Shown here in pieces: positions 1-7,169 of a DNA stretch of 12,307 bases. Location: contig CANRZQ010000052.1 in NCBI GenBank assembly GCA_947644475.1, positions 1 through 12,307 of the forward strand. The letters are read 5' to 3'. A program made the position numbers and the translations under genes. This DNA comes from an uncultured Muribaculaceae bacterium (GTDB taxonomy: Bacteria; Bacteroidota; Bacteroidia; Bacteroidales; Muribaculaceae). Numbering within the stretch: the first letter of the stretch is position 1; each line of letters begins with the position of its first letter. Under the pieces are notes generated by a model. That model saw nothing but the letters and a program-made list of their open reading frames with translations, made no database searches and was not told the DNA's origin.

Positions 1-91
1 GGACGAGTATCCCGAGCAGGCTTTCCTCAATGTGGGCACTATCGACGAGGCTATCGAGAAAGGCAAGCGCCTCCTCGCCGAAGTAAAGTAA
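1..91 (+). CDS. atpD: ATP synthase F1 subunit beta, C-terminal end (partial)
   Basis: This is the last 29 codons of a gene that begins before the window, read from base 2 to the TAA at 89-91. The tail contains DEYPEQAFLNVGTIDEAIEK followed by a basic end, which is the familiar C-terminal helical region of the catalytic beta subunit of F1. The nucleotide-binding domain, with the P-loop and catalytic glutamate, lies outside the window and cannot be checked. The stop is 18 bases before atpC, and a beta-epsilon gene pair is standard, which supports the call. In Bacteroidetes this pair leads the ATP synthase operon, so the operon promoter is probably upstream of the window. Confidence 0.93.
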   Translation, partial: DEYPEQAFLNVGTIDEAIEKGKRLLAEVK

Positions 92-109
92 ATCTATAAA
101 TAGAATAAA

Positions 110-349
110 ATGACACTCAAGATTATATCCGCGCAAGAGATAGTGTTTGAAGGCGAAGTGACGTCGGTCACCCTTCCCGGCTCCGTCGGGGCATTTACTG
201 TGCTTCAAAATCACGCATCGCTTATATCCACTCTCTCCGCCGGCAAGATAGTCTATAAACCTGCCGACGCTTCCGAGCCTGTCGTGACCGATATCCCGGG
301 CGGCATTGTCGATGTCGACAGCAACATAGTGTCGGTATGCTTGTATTAA
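110..349 (+). CDS. atpC: ATP synthase F1 subunit epsilon, short form without C-terminal helices
   Basis: This 79-residue protein is the epsilon subunit of the F1 central stalk, which joins gamma to the c-ring. The sequence matches the N-terminal beta-sandwich of the family: an early VFEGEVTSVTLPG stretch, the GAFTVLQNHASLISTL core (family pattern G-x-hydrophobic-LxxHAPLLT) and a GGIVDVDSNIVSV strand near the end. It stops there. The usual 130-140 residue bacterial form has a further helical hairpin that can extend into F1 and inhibit ATP hydrolysis, and that part is absent. Short forms occur in Bacteroidetes and Chlorobi, and the gene ends cleanly 25 bases before atpB, so this is probably natural rather than a truncation. 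The start is preceded by an A-rich leader with no Shine-Dalgarno sequence. Confidence 0.93.
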   Translation: MTLKIISAQEIVFEGEVTSVTLPGSVGAFTVLQNHASLISTLSAGKIVYKPADASEPVVTDIPGGIVDVDSNIVSVCLY

Positions 350-374
350 CAATTTTGACACCAACTCCTGCCGA

Positions 375-1499
375 ATGAAGAAATTCATCAAATACATCTT
401 TGTGATGCTCGCTGTCTTGCTCCCGGACTTTGCTGCCCGCGGAGCCGAGGCTGAGCCGCAAAGCCCGGCCGTAGCCGAGGCCGACGGAGCACATTCCGAC
501 GAAGGCAAGGTCAATCCCAAGGAAATAATCTTCGAGCATCTTGGCGACGCCTATGGCTGGGAGGTGCCTTTCGACCACCATCACCGTATCCCCCTGCCAA
601 TAATTGTGAAAGCAAAGGACGGAGGATTCCGGTGTTTCATGTCGTCGCGCATCGAGCACGGCGAGGAATACACCGACGGTGGCGCAGTGTTCACGATAGC
701 CAAATTCGGCTCGCCCCATCAGGGCAAGGTTGTCGAGATTGTCGACGGAGAGGAATACCGTCCCCTCGACATATCCATCACCAAGAATGTGGCCGCGCTG
801 TTCATCACCGTTGTGCTCGTGTCGCTCCTTATGCTATGGCTCGCCCGCTGGCATCGAAAAAAAGGCTCGAAGTCGCCCCGCAAAGGCCTCGGAGCCATAG
901 AGACATGTGTGGAATTTGTCTACAACGGCGTGGTGAAAGCTACTCTTAAAGAAGACGCGCCTAAGTTCGCTCCGTATCTGATGACCGTGTTCTTCTTTAT
1001 TCTCGGCATGAACCTCCTCGGGCTTATCGTAGTATTCCCCGGCGGCGCAAACCTCACCGGCAATATTGCCATCACGCTTGTGCTTGCTGTCATGACATTT
1101 TTTGTGACAAATATCTACGGCACCAAGCATTACTGGAAAGAAATCTTCTGGCCCGATGTGCCCCTGTGGCTGAAGTTCCCGCTTCCTATCATGCCGGTGA
1201 TTGAAATCTTCGGTATGTTCACAAAGCCGGCCGCGCTTACCGTGCGTCTTTTCGCCAATATGATGGGCGGCCACATGATAGTGCTTGTGCTCACGCTGCT
1301 TATCTTCATCTTCTCGGCTATGAATCCTGTGGCCGGCGGCCTCACCACCGTGGTGTCGGTAGGATTCTCGATATTCATGCTCTTGATTGACGTGCTGGTA
1401 AGTTTCATCCAGGCCTACGTCTTCACCATGCTCTCCACCATATTCATCTCCCTTGCCAGGGAAAAAGGCCATGAAGGCCATGAGGAGCATGCCAAGTAA
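375..1499 (+). CDS. atpB: ATP synthase Fo subunit a, with secreted N-terminal extension
   Basis: Subunit a (374 residues) forms the two half-channels that deliver protons to the c-ring. Residues 1 to about 24 look like a signal peptide (basic MKKFIK, hydrophobic core, then AARGA). Residues about 25-136 form a hydrophilic, presumably periplasmic domain with a DHHH cluster at 67-70. This extension is common in Bacteroidetes and makes the protein about 100 residues longer than the E. coli form (271). Membrane segments follow from about 138. The essential arginine is R291 in TVRLFANMMGGHM, matching E. coli R210. H300 occupies the position of E. coli E219 and D339 that of H245, a swapped acid/histidine pair. 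Q346 matches E. coli Q252. The C-terminus is His-rich (GHEGHEEHAK). The gene lies between atpC and atpE, and no atpI is seen nearby. Confidence 0.95.
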   Translation: MKKFIKYIFVMLAVLLPDFAARGAEAEPQSPAVAEADGAHSDEGKVNPKEIIFEHLGDAYGWEVPFDHHHRIPLPIIVKAKDGGFRCFMSSRIEHGEEYTDGGAVFTIAKFGSPHQGKVVEIVDGEEYRPLDISITKNVAALFITVVLVSLLMLWLARWHRKKGSKSPRKGLGAIETCVEFVYNGVVKATLKEDAPKFAPYLMTVFFFILGMNLLGLIVVFPGGANLTGNIAITLVLAVMTFFVTNIYGTKHYWKEIFWPDVPLWLKFPLPIMPVIEIFGMFTKPAALTVRLFANMMGGHMIVLVLTLLIFIFSAMNPVAGGLTTVVSVGFSIFMLLIDVLVSFIQAYVFTMLSTIFISLAREKGHEGHEEHAK

Positions 1500-1782
<283 letters not shown>

Positions 1783-1802
1783 TCCCTGTCAAGAATCCGT
1801 AA

Positions 1803-2300
1803 ATGGAACTATTCACCCCTGACTTCGGCCTAATCTTTTGGATGTTCGTGTCGTTCGGCGTCCTCTTCCTCGTGTTGTGGAGATACGCCTGGCCCATCAT
1901 CCTTAAAGGTCTCGACCAGCGAGCCGACCTTATCGACAAGGGTGTGGAATACGCGCAGAACGCCAAACTGCAACTTGACAACGCCAAAGAAGAAGCCGAC
2001 AAATATCTCGCGCAGGCACGCCGCCAGCAGGCCGACATGCTCCGCGAGGCCGACAAAATGAAAAACCAGATAATCGAGGAAGCACGCACCGAGGCCCAGA
2101 AAGAAGCCCAAAAGGTGATGGATCAGGCCAAGGTGTCGATTGCCCAGCAGCAAAAAGAAGCCGAACAGGCATTCCGCGACCAGGTTTCCGACTTTGCCCT
2201 TCAAATCGCCGAAAAGGTAACCAAACAGAACCTTGCCGACGATAAGGCTCAGACACGCCTGGTAGACTCCCTCCTCGATGAAATGGAAAGTAAAAACTGA
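1803..2300 (+). CDS. atpF: ATP synthase Fo subunit b (peripheral stalk)
   Basis: This 165-residue protein forms the peripheral stalk that holds F1 still against the rotating ring. Residues about 6-28 make one membrane helix (GLIFWMFVSFGVLFLVLW), followed by the short WRYAWPIILKGLDQR transition. From about residue 38 to 140 the protein is highly charged and Ala/Gln/Glu/Lys-rich, as expected of a long right-handed coiled coil. The C-terminal part (DFALQIAEKVTKQNL and after) would bind delta. The length is close to E. coli b (156). There is a single b gene, so the stalk is probably a homodimer. The start follows a short AATCCGTAA leader, and the stop is 8 bases before atpH. Confidence 0.95.
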   Translation: MELFTPDFGLIFWMFVSFGVLFLVLWRYAWPIILKGLDQRADLIDKGVEYAQNAKLQLDNAKEEADKYLAQARRQQADMLREADKMKNQIIEEARTEAQKEAQKVMDQAKVSIAQQQKEAEQAFRDQVSDFALQIAEKVTKQNLADDKAQTRLVDSLLDEMESKN

Positions 2301-2308
2301 CAACAACG

Positions 2309-2860
2309 ATGGACCAAGGACTTATTCCACGCCGTTACGCAAAAGCGCTCTACATGGTGGCTGCCGAGAATCATACCGACAGCCTCATGTACAGCCGTCT
2401 TAACACCCTCGCCGAAGCCTTCGCGGCCGAGCCGCAACTCGGCAAGACGATGGCCAACCCCTTCATTTCCGCCGCCGACAAAAGTGCGTTGCTGTTCACA
2501 GCCGCACATACTTCTGCCGCCGACGCTCCGGAGTTGGTGCGTTTTTTCGCTTTGCTCGAGGAAAACGGCCGCATGGCCATGGTCCGCGACATCGCCCTTG
2601 CCTATCTGGGCATCTACCGCCGGGAGCACCGCATCTTTAAAGTGGACGTGGTGTCTGCCGCGCCGATGCAGCCCCAGACCCGTGAACGCCTCGAATCGCT
2701 GATTGCAGCGCAGATTCCCGACGGCTCCATGGAGTATTCGTTCTCCGTCGACCCCGGCCTCCTCGGAGGGTTCACCGTAAGCATCGACAACCAACGTCTC
2801 GACGCTTCCGTCAAAAACGAATTGAAACAACTTCGTCTCAAACTTTTAAGCAACAAATAA
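2309..2860 (+). CDS. atpH: ATP synthase F1 subunit delta
   Basis: Delta (183 residues) links the top of the alpha3beta3 head to the b stalk. The N-terminal helical bundle begins with the family-like [13 protein letters not shown] (residues 6-18). The C-terminal signature is [20 protein letters not shown] followed by a lysine/leucine-rich final helix, matching the usual D-x-x-L-x-G-G-F and D-x-S pattern. The length is typical (E. coli 177). The position between atpF and atpA is the conserved one, with gaps of 8 and 7 bases that suggest translational coupling. Nothing unusual was seen. Confidence 0.95.
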   Translation: MDQGLIPRRYAKALYMVAAENHTDSLMYSRLNTLAEAFAAEPQLGKTMANPFISAADKSALLFTAAHTSAADAPELVRFFALLEENGRMAMVRDIALAYLGIYRREHRIFKVDVVSAAPMQPQTRERLESLIAAQIPDGSMEYSFSVDPGLLGGFTVSIDNQRLDASVKNELKQLRLKLLSNK

Positions 2861-2867
2861 GCACAAA

Positions 2868-4442
2868 ATGATAAACCCTAACGAGATTTCGGAAGTCCTG
2901 AAACAACAGCTCCGCGACGTCAACGCAAAAGTGTCGTTTGAAGAAGTCGGCACTGTCCTCGAAGTTGGCGACGGCGTTGCCCACGTCTACGGGCTTGACA
3001 ACGTTTGCGCAAACGAACTCGTAGAGTTCGAAAACGGCGTAAAAGGCGTGGCCCTCAACCTTGAAGAATCCAACGTCGGCGTCATCCTGCTCAACAACGT
3101 AAATAAAGTCACCGAAAACATGACTGTGCGCCGTACCGGTGAAATCGCCTCGATACCCGTCGGCGAGGGTCTGCTCGGCCGCGTTATCAATGTGCTTGGT
3201 GAGCCTATCGACGGCCGCGGACCTATCTCCGGCGACCTCATCCGTCTCCCGCTCGAGCGCAAGGCTCCCGGCGTTATCTACCGCCAGCCTGTGACGCAGC
3301 CGCTCCAGACCGGTATCAAGGCCATCGACTCGATGGTGCCCATCGGCCGCGGACAGCGTGAACTTATCATCGGCGACCGTCAGATCGGCAAGACTGCAAT
3401 CGCAATCGACACCATCATCAACCAGCGCAAGAATTTCGAGGAAGGCAAGCCCGTATATTGCATATATGTGGCTATCGGACAGAAAGCGTCGTCAATCGCC
3501 GCCACCGTGGAGACACTCCGCCAGTACGGAGCGCTCGACTACACTGTGGTTGTGGCCGCTTCCGCTTCCGACTCCGCCTCGATGCGCTACTATTCGCCTT
3601 TTGCCGGCGTGGCCATCGGCGAATACTTCCGCGACTCAGGCCGCGACGCACTTATCGTATACGACGACCTCTCGAAACAGGCCGTTGCCTATCGTGAAAT
3701 CTCTCTTATCCTCAAACGTCCTTCCGGCCGCGAGGCATATCCCGGCGATATCTTCTACCTGCACTCGCGTCTGCTCGAGCGTGCCGCCAAGATTATCGAC
3801 AATCAGGAAGTGGCATCGCGCATGAACGACCTTCCCGCGGCGCTCAAACCCATGGTGAAAGGCGGCGGCTCGCTTACAGCCCTCCCTATCATCGAGACCC
3901 AGGCCGGCGACGTATCGGCTTACATCCCCACAAACGTAATCTCCATCACCGACGGCCAGATCTTCCTTGAAACGGCACTTTTCAACCGCGGTATCCGCCC
4001 GGCCATCAACGTAGGTATCTCCGTGTCGCGTGTGGGCGGTAACGCTCAGATTAAATCGATGAAAAAAGTGGCCGGTACGCTCAAAATCGACCAGGCACAG
4101 TTCCGCGAACTCGAATCGTTCACCAAATTTGGCGGCGACATCGACCCCGTCACAGCCCGTGTTATCGACAAGGGCCGCAAGAACGAGCGCCTTCTCATCC
4201 AGCCCCAGTACCATCCTGTGACTGTCGAAGACGAAGTGGCCGTGATATATGCCGGTGTCAACGGTCTGCTCGAGCGTGTGCCCCTCGACAAAGTGGCTCA
4301 GTTCGAAAAGCAGTACCTCCAGTTGCTCCATGCGAAATATCCCGAGGTGTTCACCACCATCCTCGAAGGCAAACTTCCCGACGACGTCACCTCGAAACTT
4401 ACCGACGCGGCCGTGGAAATCGCAGGCTCGTTCGGCGAATGA
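2868..4442 (+). CDS. atpA: ATP synthase F1 subunit alpha
   Basis: The 524-residue alpha subunit carries the non-catalytic nucleotide sites and supplies the arginine finger to the catalytic beta sites. The N-terminal beta-barrel domain covers about residues 25-95. The P-loop is GDRQIGKT at 169-176, with K175 and T176 intact, but residue 173 is isoleucine where the family usually has threonine. The Walker B segment [12 protein letters not shown] spans 261-272. [20 protein letters not shown] spans 335-354. The family signature spans 378-394 ([17 protein letters not shown]), with the arginine finger at R388, matching E. coli R376. The C-terminal helical domain is complete. The protein is slightly longer than E. 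coli alpha (513). The start ATG follows an AAGCACAAA leader. A 79-base gap with no recognisable element separates it from atpG. Confidence 0.97.
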   Translation: MINPNEISEVLKQQLRDVNAKVSFEEVGTVLEVGDGVAHVYGLDNVCANELVEFENGVKGVALNLEESNVGVILLNNVNKVTENMTVRRTGEIASIPVGEGLLGRVINVLGEPIDGRGPISGDLIRLPLERKAPGVIYRQPVTQPLQTGIKAIDSMVPIGRGQRELIIGDRQIGKTAIAIDTIINQRKNFEEGKPVYCIYVAIGQKASSIAATVETLRQYGALDYTVVVAASASDSASMRYYSPFAGVAIGEYFRDSGRDALIVYDDLSKQAVAYREISLILKRPSGREAYPGDIFYLHSRLLERAAKIIDNQEVASRMNDLPAALKPMVKGGGSLTALPIIETQAGDVSAYIPTNVISITDGQIFLETALFNRGIRPAINVGISVSRVGGNAQIKSMKKVAGTLKIDQAQFRELESFTKFGGDIDPVTARVIDKGRKNERLLIQPQYHPVTVEDEVAVIYAGVNGLLERVPLDKVAQFEKQYLQLLHAKYPEVFTTILEGKLPDDVTSKLTDAAVEIAGSFGE

Positions 4443-4521
4443 TAAAGTCGGCAAGCCACGATACCCAACCCAGCAATACTCCCGATACACTGTCGTAACC
4501 CTAAACGAAAAAACTCTATAA

Positions 4522-5409
4522 ATGGCAACTCTACGCGAATTAAAAGGACGCATAGGCTCGGTGGCCTCTTCCGAGAAAATCACCGGAGCCATGAAGATGA
4601 TATCTTCGGCCAAGATGCACAAGGCCGAGGCCGCCCTGCGCCGCCTCCTCCCTTTCCGCAATCAGATTGAGGCTATCATCTCCAACCTTCTCGGCGCCGA
4701 CGCCCCGTGCTCGTCGCCATTGACCGTGGTCCCCGACCGCGTCGAGCATGCCACTGTCGTTGTTCTCGGTTCCGACGACGGCCTTTGCGGCGCCTATAAC
4801 GTAAACCTGTTCAAATTCCTGCTCGGCCACATCGCCGCACTGCGCGACCGCTACGGCGAAGGGCTGCATGTCAACATCGTTACGGTCGGGAAAAAAATGG
4901 ACAAGGCCGTGCGCAAGATAGCCACCCACCGCATAAGCGTGGAATCGGCTACGGTCAATTCCAAGGCCGAGGGCGATGCCGTAAAGGCTTTCAACGACGA
5001 ACTCCAGCGCAGATTCCTTGCCGGCGAGACGGGCCGCATCGACATTGTCTACCAGAACTTCAAGTCGATTTCGCGTCAGCGCCCGGTTGCTGCCCCGATG
5101 CTCCCCCTTTCGGTAGAGTCCTTCTCAGAAGGAAAAGAGGAGGCCGGCACAGCCCGCCCCTACATCTTCGAGCCGGATGCCGCGTCGATTTTTTCAACAG
5201 TGCTGCCGATGTATCTCCTTGCACTTGTGCAGGAAGTATTTGGCGAGAATCGGGCTTCCGAGCAGGCTGCGCGCGTGATGGCAATGCAGTCGGCCAACGA
5301 CAACGCGAAGAAACTCCTCGAGCAGCTCCGCCTCGAATACAACAAACTCCGACAGCAGTCGATTACAAACGAACTTCTCGACATCGTCGGCGGCCAAGTC
5401 CGCGATTGA
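4522..5409 (+). CDS. atpG: ATP synthase F1 subunit gamma
   Basis: Gamma (295 residues) is the central rotor shaft. The N-terminal coiled-coil strand is classic: LRELKGRIGSVASSEKITGA, then MKMISSAKMHKAE (residues about 4-36). The Rossmann-like middle includes VLGSDDGLCGAYN at 81-93, matching the family's S-x-D-x-GLCG-x-x-N. The C-terminal helix has the diagnostic ASEQAARVMAMQSANDNA (245-262) and runs on through LRLEYNKLRQQSITNELLDI to the end. The length is near E. coli gamma (287). This is the last ATP synthase gene. In most genomes the cluster would end here, but the next genes on the same strand are complex I genes. Confidence 0.96.
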   Translation: MATLRELKGRIGSVASSEKITGAMKMISSAKMHKAEAALRRLLPFRNQIEAIISNLLGADAPCSSPLTVVPDRVEHATVVVLGSDDGLCGAYNVNLFKFLLGHIAALRDRYGEGLHVNIVTVGKKMDKAVRKIATHRISVESATVNSKAEGDAVKAFNDELQRRFLAGETGRIDIVYQNFKSISRQRPVAAPMLPLSVESFSEGKEEAGTARPYIFEPDAASIFSTVLPMYLLALVQEVFGENRASEQAARVMAMQSANDNAKKLLEQLRLEYNKLRQQSITNELLDIVGGQVRD

Positions 5410-5493
5410 CCCTCACCGGCGATTTCAACATATACCTGATATTTCCCGACAAAAAATCAAAATCCTGTCGAAAATCAAAATCAAAACTTACCA
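5410..5493 (+). other. Junction between the ATP synthase and complex I gene blocks
   Basis: This 84-base gap lies between atpG and nuoI. Its second half is A-rich and contains AAAATCAAAATC twice (5453-5464 and 5471-5482), which makes an A-rich leader for nuoI. A 5-base inverted repeat (CGACA at 5447-5451, TGTCG at 5466-5470) has a 14-base loop and is too weak to call a terminator. I see no good TTTG/TAnnTTTG promoter pair. The simplest reading is read-through from atp into nuo, but an unrecognised internal promoter is possible. No remnant of nuoH, which normally precedes nuoI, is visible. Confidence 0.5.
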
Positions 5494-6261
5494 ATGGGTA
5501 GTGTAAAAGAATATTTTCAGTCATTAGGCTCCGGTATAGCAAGTCTTGTAAAAGGCTTGCAGGTAACCGGTAAAGAATTGGTCACTCCTAAAATTACCGA
5601 GTTCTATCCCGAGGACCGCGAGACACGCCACGTCCCCCAACGCTTCCGTGCAATCCTCCAGCTTGTCTACGACAAAGAAGGAAGACATAAATGTATCGCT
5701 TGCGGAACATGCGAGCGCGTATGCCCCAACGGCACCATCACGCTCGAGACCAAGATGGTCGAGACTCCCGATGGCAAAAAGAAAAAGAAACTCGACAAAT
5801 ATCTCTACGACCTCGGCTCGTGCACCTTCTGCCAGCTTTGCGTGCAGAATTGCCCCACCGACGCCCTCGCTTTCGACAACGACTTCGAGCAAGCCGTGTT
5901 TACACGCGAGAAACTTCTGAAAAAACTCAACTATCTGCCCGAAGTGGAAGATCCCGCGCCCTCGCCCGAGGAAATAGCCAAGGCCAAGGCCGAGAAAGAA
6001 GCCAAGATTGCCGCTGCCCTTAAAGCCAAGGCTGAGCGTGAGGCTGCCGCAGGCCAGGCTGCTGAGGCCGCTCCCGCCGCCCAGGATCCCGTGCAGGCAA
6101 GGGCCATTGCCGCATTCAAGGCCAAGTGCGAGCGCGACGCTGCCAAATTGGCCGAGGAAGGCAAGAACCCGGAAGAAATCAAGACAATCCTCGCAGAGCG
6201 CGAGTCCACATTCATGGCCGCCCTCAAAGCAAAAGCCGCGCGCGACGCCGCCAAAGGATAA
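5494..6261 (+). CDS. nuoI: Complex I subunit I (2[4Fe-4S] ferredoxin-like) with repetitive C-terminal tail
   Basis: NuoI carries iron-sulfur clusters N6a and N6b, which pass electrons towards NuoB and quinone. Both binding motifs are intact: CIACGTCERVCP, with cysteines 67, 70, 73 and 77, and CTFCQLCVQNCP, with cysteines 110, 113, 116 and 120. The N-terminus (about 1-35) is the amphipathic membrane-facing segment. The core ends near residue 152. Residues 153-255 form an extra Ala/Lys/Glu-rich tail, probably helical and roughly charge-balanced, in which AAxKAKxxR(E/D)AA appears at 174-185, 206-217 and 242-253. E. coli NuoI (180 residues) lacks this tail. E. coli RnfC has a loosely similar Ala/Lys-rich repeat tail, so analogous tails exist on other iron-sulfur proteins. 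nuoH, the usual upstream neighbour, is absent. The 71-base gap to nuoJ is large for a nuo operon. Confidence 0.94.
   Translation: MGSVKEYFQSLGSGIASLVKGLQVTGKELVTPKITEFYPEDRETRHVPQRFRAILQLVYDKEGRHKCIACGTCERVCPNGTITLETKMVETPDGKKKKKLDKYLYDLGSCTFCQLCVQNCPTDALAFDNDFEQAVFTREKLLKKLNYLPEVEDPAPSPEEIAKAKAEKEAKIAAALKAKAEREAAAGQAAEAAPAAQDPVQARAIAAFKAKCERDAAKLAEEGKNPEEIKTILAERESTFMAALKAKAARDAAKG
6013..6252 (+). repeat. Three copies of a 12-codon motif in the nuoI tail
   Basis: The 12-residue motif occurs at 6013-6048 (AALKAKAEREAA), 6109-6144 (AAFKAKCERDAA) and 6217-6252 (AALKAKAARDAA). A weaker copy, EIAKAKAEKEAK, lies just upstream at residues 160-171. The three clear copies are 96 and 108 bases apart, so this is not a simple tandem array. 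Synonymous codons differ between copies, for example AAAGCCAAG, AAGGCCAAG and AAAGCAAAA for KAK. This suggests the protein pattern has been kept rather than recently copied. Confidence 0.75.
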
Positions 6262-6265
6262 ATTG

Positions 6266-6305
6266 CTGTGCCGGGACTCTGGAAAAATCCCGACAGGACA
6301 TTTTT
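6266..6305 (+). other. Possible weak hairpin between nuoI and nuoJ
   Basis: CTGT (6266-6269) and CGGGA (6272-6276) can pair with TCCCG (6288-6292) and ACAG (6293-6296). This gives a 9-pair stem with a 2-base bulge and an 11-base loop. Four bases later there is a run of five T (6301-6305). It resembles a poor intrinsic terminator or an RNA processing or attenuation site that could lower expression of nuoJ-N relative to the upstream genes. The bulge and the gap before the T-run make full termination unlikely. The role is inferred. Confidence 0.3.
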
Positions 6306-6332
6306 ACAACAAGAAAATAAATAAACCAACAT

Positions 6333-6845
6333 ATGGAATCAGTAGGAAGTATCATTCTGTACGTGATTGTCGCATTGGCGATGGTCACATTCTCGGTACT
6401 CGCCGTGACTACGCGCAAGATCCTCCGCGCTGCCACTTACCTGCTCTTCACCCTTTTTGCAGCAGCCGCCCTTTACTTCATGCTCGGCTACGAATTCCTG
6501 GGTGCCGTGCAGATCGCCGTCTATGCCGGCGGCATCGTGGTGCTGTTCGTGTTCTCGATATTGCTCACGTCAAAGCCCGGTGACAACTCCGAAAAACTTG
6601 CGTCGAAGTCGAAGACTCTCGGCTTGGTGGCCGCACTGGCCATGTTCTGCACCGCCGGCTATGCCATGGTGGCGCGTTTCATGAATTTTGTAACCCTTCC
6701 CGAGCATGCCGACCCCGACATGAACCTCATCGGCGAGACACTCATGGGCACGGCCCAGGGCCAGTATCTCCTGCCTTTCGAGGCTATATCCGTGTTGCTG
6801 CTCGCATGTATAATCGGCGGTGTCGTTATCGCCCGTAAACATTGA
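6333..6845 (+). CDS. nuoJ: Complex I membrane subunit J
   Basis: NuoJ (170 residues; ND6 homologue) is a membrane-arm subunit next to NuoA, NuoK and NuoH. It links quinone reduction to the proton-pumping subunits. About five hydrophobic segments are visible. The diagnostic third segment, FLGAVQIAVYAGGIVVLFVF (about 55-74), contains the conserved glycine/tyrosine stretch where the family forms a pi-bulge that rotates during turnover. A hydrophilic loop lies around 80-95 (SKPGDNSEKLASKSK) and another around 120-145. The length is close to E. coli NuoJ (184). The ATG follows an A-rich leader ending in AAACCAACAT. nuoK starts 6 bases after the stop. Confidence 0.94.
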   Translation: MESVGSIILYVIVALAMVTFSVLAVTTRKILRAATYLLFTLFAAAALYFMLGYEFLGAVQIAVYAGGIVVLFVFSILLTSKPGDNSEKLASKSKTLGLVAALAMFCTAGYAMVARFMNFVTLPEHADPDMNLIGETLMGTAQGQYLLPFEAISVLLLACIIGGVVIARKH

Positions 6846-6851
6846 TCGGAT

Positions 6852-7163
6852 ATGAATATCACTCTTATCTATTGGCTCATCCCCTCGCTGATCATGTTCT
6901 GCTGCGGCGTCTACGGATTTATCACCCGTAAAAACATGATCGCCATGCTTATCTCGCTCGAACTGATGCTCAACGCTGTCGACATCAACTTCGTGCTCTT
7001 CAACCGCTACCTCTTCCCCGGCCAGATGGAAGGCATGTTCTTCACGCTCTTTGCCATCGCCATTGCCGCGGCCGAGACTGCGCTCGCCATTGCAATTATC
7101 ATCAACATTTTCCGCTCGATCAAAACGGTCGATGTCCAAGGAATTGACAAAATGAAATTTTAA
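6852..7163 (+). CDS. nuoK: Complex I membrane subunit K
   Basis: NuoK (103 residues; ND4L homologue) has three membrane helices and forms part of the central hydrophilic axis for proton transfer. Both conserved membrane glutamates are present: E37 in LISLELMLNAVDINFV (E. coli E36) and E75 in AIAAAETALAIAI (E. coli E72). The length matches the family (about 100). The C-terminal segment RSIKTVDVQGIDKMKF is polar and cytoplasmic. The gene lies 6 bases from both nuoJ and nuoL, a tight arrangement that points to co-translation of J, K and L. Confidence 0.96.
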   Translation: MNITLIYWLIPSLIMFCCGVYGFITRKNMIAMLISLELMLNAVDINFVLFNRYLFPGQMEGMFFTLFAIAIAAAETALAIAIIINIFRSIKTVDVQGIDKMKF

Positions 7164-7169
7164 CGCCAT

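Noticed and set aside
350..357. CAATTTTG between atpC and atpB, resembling the Bacteroidetes -7 box TAnnTTTG
   Set aside because: One key base differs, and there is no TTTG box at the right distance upstream. The context is an operon interior.
4443..4521. 79-base gap between atpA and atpG as a possible regulatory site or small gene
   Set aside because: No open frame with a plausible start, no hairpin with a T-tract and no promoter pair are visible. It looks like plain spacer with a short A-rich end before atpG.
3636..4661. Long open frame (341 codons) on the - strand opposite atpA and atpG
   Set aside because: It overlaps two certain genes and has no family motif or sensible start leader. 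It is a codon-bias artefact.
5431..5438. TATACCTG between atpG and nuoI as a possible -7 promoter box for nuo
   Set aside because: Only part of the consensus matches, and the nearest upstream TTTC is far too close to act as a -33 box.
5447..5470. CGACA/TGTCG inverted repeat between atpG and nuoI as a terminator of the atp operon
   Set aside because: It has only five pairs with a 14-base loop and no T-tract after it, so it is too weak to support termination.
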